NCBI GenBank assembly: GCA_903938955.1
Contig: CAJAFJ010000016.1
Coordinates: forward strand, 1-9,173
DNA length: 9,173 nucleotides
Direction: 5' to 3'
Source of the DNA: an uncultured beta proteobacterium
GTDB lineage: Bacteria > Pseudomonadota > Gammaproteobacteria > Burkholderiales > Burkholderiaceae
Under the pieces are notes generated by a model. That model saw nothing but the letters and a program-made list of their open reading frames with translations, was not told the DNA's origin and searched no databases. The position numbers and the translations under genes are program-made. Below are positions 6,699-9,173 of the stretch, in pieces. The number at the start of each line of letters is the position of its first letter. Position 1 is the first letter of the stretch.

Positions 6699-7235
6699 TC
6701 AACGATTCAGTTGGCGCAGCAGTTCTTGCCCGACCGGCCAGGCGCCCAGACCCGATTCAGCGTTGATATGGCCGACATGGCCCGCATCCACCAGGTCAGA
6801 ACCCCAGGCGCGGGCAAACTGCCCTGCCCGCTCAAAACTGCAATACGGGTCGTTGCGGCTGCCCACCAGCATGCTTTTGAACGGCAGCGGCTGCAATGGG
6901 ATCGGCGACCAGCTGGTCAGCACCGGGCGCATTTCTTCGCGCTCGGCATCACCCGGCGCCACCAGCAGCGCGGCCTTGACCAAATGGGTGTTGCGCGAGT
7001 GCGACGCCCAGGCCGCCACCAGCAGGCAGCCCAGACTGTGCGCCACCAGCACCACCGGTTCGTGTTGCTGCAACAGCACGTCTTCCAGGCGGGAAATCCA
7101 GTCGCCACGCAGCGGGCGCTGCCAGTCGGATTGCTCAACCCGACCGTAGCCGTGTGAGGTTTCCCACAGGCTTTGCCAGTGGTCGGGGCCAGAGTTTTGC
7201 CAACCGGGCAGGATGAGAACAGGAACAGAATTCAT
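6699..7235 (-). CDS. RBBP9/YdeN-family alpha/beta serine hydrolase
   Basis: 178 residues, typical of the small RBBP9/YdeN (DUF1234-like) alpha/beta hydrolases. The family start LILPGWQNSGPDHWQ (7-21) is present. The nucleophile elbow is AHSLG with Ser67, the acid is Asp129 in SRNDPYCS, and the base is His156 in GHINAESGLGAWP, so the catalytic triad is complete. No signal peptide is visible, so it is probably cytosolic. The natural substrate is unknown for most of the family; esterase or peptidase activity has been proposed. It starts 22 bases after the parA stop and ends 88 bases before parB, which places it inside the par operon. The ribosome site is weak (no clear GGAG), so translation may depend on coupling with parA. 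Confidence 0.9.
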   Translation of the reverse strand: MNSVPVLILPGWQNSGPDHWQSLWETSHGYGRVEQSDWQRPLRGDWISRLEDVLLQQHEPVVLVAHSLGCLLVAAWASHSRNTHLVKAALLVAPGDAEREEMRPVLTSWSPIPLQPLPFKSMLVGSRNDPYCSFERAGQFARAWGSDLVDAGHVGHINAESGLGAWPVGQELLRQLNR

Positions 7236-7257
7236 TGACGATGACTTTTATGGCGAC

Positions 7258-8043
7258 TCACATGACCTTGACACGTTCAACCATTTCCTCGGCAAAGGTC
7301 ACAAAAGCCTGCGCCCCTTTGCTGGCCGGATCGAACACCACCCCCGGCACGCCATAGCTGGGCGCTTCGGCCAAACGCACATTGCGCGGAATCACGGTGT
7401 TGAACACCTTGCCGCCAAAATGCGTCTTGAGTTGCTCACTGACCTGCTGTTGCAAAGTGATGCGCGGGTCAAACATGACGCGCAGCAAACCGATGATGGA
7501 CAGCTCTTTGTTCAGATTGGCATGCACCTGCTTGATGGTGTTGACCAGATCGGTCAGGCCTTCGAGTGCAAAGTACTCGCACTGCATCGGCACGATCACG
7601 CCATGCGCGCAGCACAGGCCGTTGAGCGTCAGCATCGACAAGCTGGGGGGGCAATCGATCAGGATGAAGTCGTAATCGGCATCCACCTCGGCCAGCGCCA
7701 ATTTGAGGCGCTTTTCGCGCCGCTCCACATTGACCAACTCCACCTCGGCACCCGCCAGCTCGCGGTTGGCACCCAGCACGTCGTAGCTACAACCAGCGGC
7801 CACCAGCTTCTCGCTTTGCACCCGCGCTTCTTTGACCGGGGCAGATTCCAGCAACACGTCATAAATGGTGAGCGCCAGTTGGCGCTTGTCCACGCCCGAG
7901 CCCATGGTGGCATTGCCCTGCGGGTCCAGGTCAATCATCAGCACGCGCTGGCCCACCTTGGCCAGGCCGGCGGCCAGGTTGACCGTGGTGGTGGTCTTGC
8001 CAACACCACCCTTTTGGTTGGCGATGCAGAAAATTTTGGCCAT
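7258..8043 (-). CDS. parA: Chromosome partitioning ATPase ParA (Soj-like)
   Basis: 261 residues, the length of short chromosomal ParA/Soj proteins without an N-terminal DNA-binding extension. The deviant Walker A KGGVGKTT is at residues 11-18, the A' motif MIDLDPQGN at 36-44 and Walker B FILIDCPPS at 126-134. The C-terminal VIPRNVRLAEAPSYG (217-231) is strongly conserved in this family. ParA dimerises with ATP, coats the nucleoid, and is released by ParB-stimulated hydrolysis, moving parS-ParB complexes. The start has AGGTAAG about nine bases upstream. A parS palindrome lies 41 bases upstream of the ATG, so ParB binding may also adjust expression of the operon. The protein ends KVM and is followed after 22 bases by the hydrolase. 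Confidence 0.97.
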   Translation of the reverse strand: MAKIFCIANQKGGVGKTTTTVNLAAGLAKVGQRVLMIDLDPQGNATMGSGVDKRQLALTIYDVLLESAPVKEARVQSEKLVAAGCSYDVLGANRELAGAEVELVNVERREKRLKLALAEVDADYDFILIDCPPSLSMLTLNGLCCAHGVIVPMQCEYFALEGLTDLVNTIKQVHANLNKELSIIGLLRVMFDPRITLQQQVSEQLKTHFGGKVFNTVIPRNVRLAEAPSYGVPGVVFDPASKGAQAFVTFAEEMVERVKVM

Positions 8044-8084
8044 GAATACTTACCTGAATGAGAATAAAAACCGGGTGAATGAGG

Positions 8085-8104
8085 TGTGTTTCACGTGAAA
8101 CACA
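8085..8104. promoter_or_regulatory. parS: parS centromere-like ParB binding site
   Basis: TGTTTCACGTGAAACA at 8087-8102 is an exact match to the chromosomal parS consensus. The symmetry extends to a perfect 20-bp palindrome. It lies in the 90-base gap between the LysE-type gene and parA. ParB nucleates here and spreads, marking the origin-proximal region for segregation. It is the only full match I see in the window. Its position upstream of parA also allows autoregulation. Confidence 0.96.
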
Positions 8105-8133
8105 GGTGCGACTGTACGTGATGAAACCCGAAC

Positions 8134-8748
8134 TTAACGTGACAGCGCCAGCTTGACGCCAAAACCAATCAGACAAATGCCCGCCAACTTTTCCAATGAC
8201 CGCGAGATCAGGGGGTTGGCGCGCAGGCGCTCGGCCAGAAAATGGGTCAAAAACACCACGGCAATGCAGTAGATAAATGCTAGCGTAGCGACCGTCACCG
8301 CCATCACGCCAAACGTCACCATGCCTTGATGGCGCACGGGATCGATGAACAAGGGGAAAAATGCCATGTAAAAGACAATGGCCTTGGGATTGAGCACCGT
8401 GATGGTCAAGGCCTGTTGAAAATAGTGGTGTGGTTGGATGTCAAGAATCGGAGCCGCACCGGGTTTGGCGGTCAACATCTTGAAACCGAGCCACGCAAGA
8501 TACGCTGCCCCCAGCCACTGCACCGCGCCGAAAGCGGTGGGGTAAGCGGCGAGCACTGCAGCCACACCCGCCACCGCCAGCCACATCAACACCTGGTCAC
8601 CCGCCATTAGCCCCAAGGTCGCCGCCACCCCACCCCGCAATCCACCCTTGGTGGTGGAGGTGATGATGGCCAGATTGCCGGGGCCGGGGATGAATAACAG
8701 GATGATGAAGGCAGCAACAAAAGCGCCAAAGTCGACGATGCCAAACAT
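8134..8748 (-). CDS. LysE/RhtB-family amino-acid or small-metabolite exporter
   Basis: 204 residues, the normal LysE/RhtB size, with about six hydrophobic segments. Family marks are PGPGN (21-25) near the end of the first helix, GGLRGGVAATLGLMAGD (35-51) and LNPKAIVFYMAFFPLFID (119-136). Members export amino acids such as lysine, homoserine, threonine or leucine from the inner membrane; the substrate cannot be told from sequence. The gene ends 90 bases before parA with parS in between, so it may or may not share a transcript with the par genes. The ribosome site is poor (GAAAGAAAATCTCC before ATG). No candidate -10/-35 pair stood out upstream. Confidence 0.92.
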   Translation of the reverse strand: MFGIVDFGAFVAAFIILLFIPGPGNLAIITSTTKGGLRGGVAATLGLMAGDQVLMWLAVAGVAAVLAAYPTAFGAVQWLGAAYLAWLGFKMLTAKPGAAPILDIQPHHYFQQALTITVLNPKAIVFYMAFFPLFIDPVRHQGMVTFGVMAVTVATLAFIYCIAVVFLTHFLAERLRANPLISRSLEKLAGICLIGFGVKLALSR

Positions 8749-9012
8749 GGAGATTTTCTTTCGGGGTGAGGCACCGAGTTTACGTGACGATTTTTTTGCT
8801 CACTTTGCGGGTGGACTGCAGCGCTGCCCTTGGCGTGATCTTCCGCGAACCGGGCAAGGTGCAAAGGGCCAGCGCGGCCTGCAAACTTTTCATCATCCAA
8901 ACGCATCACCAACCTGAGTGAATCACAACTCACGGCAATTAGCGCAAAGCCACCAGCCCAGATCGTGCGTCACCGACCAGCTTAAATCGCGCGATGACAT
9001 GTGGCTGTTTAG
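8749..9012. other. Gene-poor stretch upstream of the LysE-type gene
   Basis: About 260 bases in which I recognise no gene. Short open frames exist on both strands, but none has a family motif. The best is a minus-strand frame ending at about 8939 that reads HVIARFKLVGDARSGLVALR at its end; it has no start within normal sequence. A small inverted repeat, TGAGT (8915-8919) with ACTCA (8928-8932), is present and may be chance. The LysE gene promoter should lie here but is not evident. Confidence 0.5.
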
Positions 9013-9063
9013 CCCCCCTTTCCGCCCCGGCGGGGGTGGAGAGGGGTTGGGGGAGAGGGGGGG
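9013..9063. repeat. Very GC-rich hairpin followed by a G-rich tract (interspersed-repeat-like)
   Basis: Bases 9015-9028 pair with 9032-9046 around the loop GGC. The stem is C4, TTT, CC, G, C4 against G4, GTGG, AGA, G4, with one bulged G and two G-U pairs. A G-rich tract TTGGGGGAGAGGGGGGG follows (9047-9063). Elements of the type CCCTCTCC...GGAGAGGG occur between genes in many proteobacteria. I recognise the style, not a specific family. It sits exactly at the boundary between high-GC DNA and the AT-rich right end. Confidence 0.6.
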
Positions 9064-9066
9064 ACG

Positions 9067-9173
9067 ATGCAAAAAAATGACTTATCTGGCGGTGTTATTG
9101 TGAAAGAGTTAGGAAATGGTATACTAGGAAACAGCAGGGTTGAAAAAGGATTCGTTATTACACAGGTGAATGA
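9067..9173 (+). CDS. Partial HtrA/DegQ-type PDZ domain reading frame, AT-rich and foreign-looking
   Basis: From ATG at 9067 the frame stays open to the window end (35 codons plus two bases). It reads SGGVIVKELGNG followed by RVEKGFVITQVN. This is the ligand-binding core of a PDZ domain: the GV-V strand, a conserved Gly and the KGFVIT-VN strand. The KGFVIT form is what I recall from Bacteroidota HtrA/DegQ proteases. Codons are AT-rich (TTA, ATA, GGA, AAA, AAT), with about 36% GC by hand count, against clearly GC-rich neighbours. A PDZ domain normally sits behind a protease domain, but the G-rich tract lies directly upstream, so the true 5' part is missing. This suggests a junction near 9060-9066, either a chimeric assembly or transferred DNA. 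The G-rich tract could by chance act as a ribosome site. Confidence 0.65.
   Translation, partial: MQKNDLSGGVIVKELGNGILGNSRVEKGFVITQVN

Noticed and set aside
6011..6766. Plus-strand open frame (251 codons) antisense to parB
   Set aside because: It covers the reverse of ParB and its leader, and its composition is that of a shadow frame.
7213..8061. Plus-strand open frame (282 codons) antisense to parA
   Set aside because: It mirrors the complete ParA gene and has no recognisable domain.
8607..8933. Minus-strand open frame overlapping the LysE-type start
   Set aside because: It uses GTG with no ribosome site, overlaps the real gene out of frame and matches no family I know.
8942..9012. Minus-strand tail reading HVIARFKLVGDARSGLVALR as the end of a broken gene
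   Set aside because: Upstream it runs into the GC-rich repeat, and I recognise no protein family, so it is kept only as a remark.
9098..9125. Promoter-like pair TTGTGA and TATACT with TG before the -10 hexamer, 16-base spacer, plus strand
   Set aside because: It lies inside the AT-rich PDZ reading frame, where such matches are expected by chance.
9013..9173. Minus-strand frame open from the right edge to about 9010
   Set aside because: It gives a Pro/Ser/Thr-rich peptide without motifs, while the plus strand of the same DNA reads as a PDZ domain.

Overview
The window looks like chromosomal DNA of a high-GC betaproteobacterium, most likely Burkholderiales/Comamonadaceae (Rhodoferax- or Polaromonas-like). 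I base this on the sequence character of ParA, ParB, the HD-GYP protein and the PduO-type adenosyltransferase, and on a canonical chromosomal parS site. This is recognition from memory, not a database search. Both ends cut through reading frames, so the piece may be a whole short contig.

Left part (1-2574, minus strand): a leftward cluster of a REC-REC-histidine kinase (985-2574), a PduO-type cob(I)alamin adenosyltransferase (389-967) and the start of a DsbG-like thioredoxin-fold lipoprotein (1-386, cut by the window edge). The genes are 17 and 2 bases apart, so they are probably co-transcribed. A 53-base divergent gap holding a perfect inverted repeat separates the kinase from a rightward FAD-linked D-lactate dehydrogenase/glycolate oxidase-type gene (2628-4055).

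Middle and right part (4123-8748, minus strand): six leftward genes. In transcription order they are a LysE/RhtB exporter, parA, an RBBP9/YdeN-type serine hydrolase, parB, a membrane-anchored SAM methyltransferase and a stand-alone HD-GYP protein. A 20-bp perfect palindrome that contains parS lies just upstream of parA, so ParA, ParB and parS form a complete chromosome-segregation module. The dehydrogenase and the HD-GYP gene converge on a short spacer rich in inverted repeats.

Right end (8749-9173): about 260 bases without a convincing gene, then a very GC-rich hairpin with a G-rich tract, then an abrupt change to AT-rich DNA (about 36% GC by hand count). The AT-rich part is an open plus-strand frame that reads like the PDZ domain of a Bacteroidota-type HtrA/DegQ protease. 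It does not fit the rest of the window and is either a chimeric contig end or a recent junction with foreign DNA.

I see no clear new multi-gene system. The points most worth checking are the foreign-looking right end, the methyltransferase that resembles the ATP-synthase c-subunit lysine methyltransferase family and sits downstream of parB, the HD-GYP protein with an altered active site, and the atypical receiver domains of the kinase.
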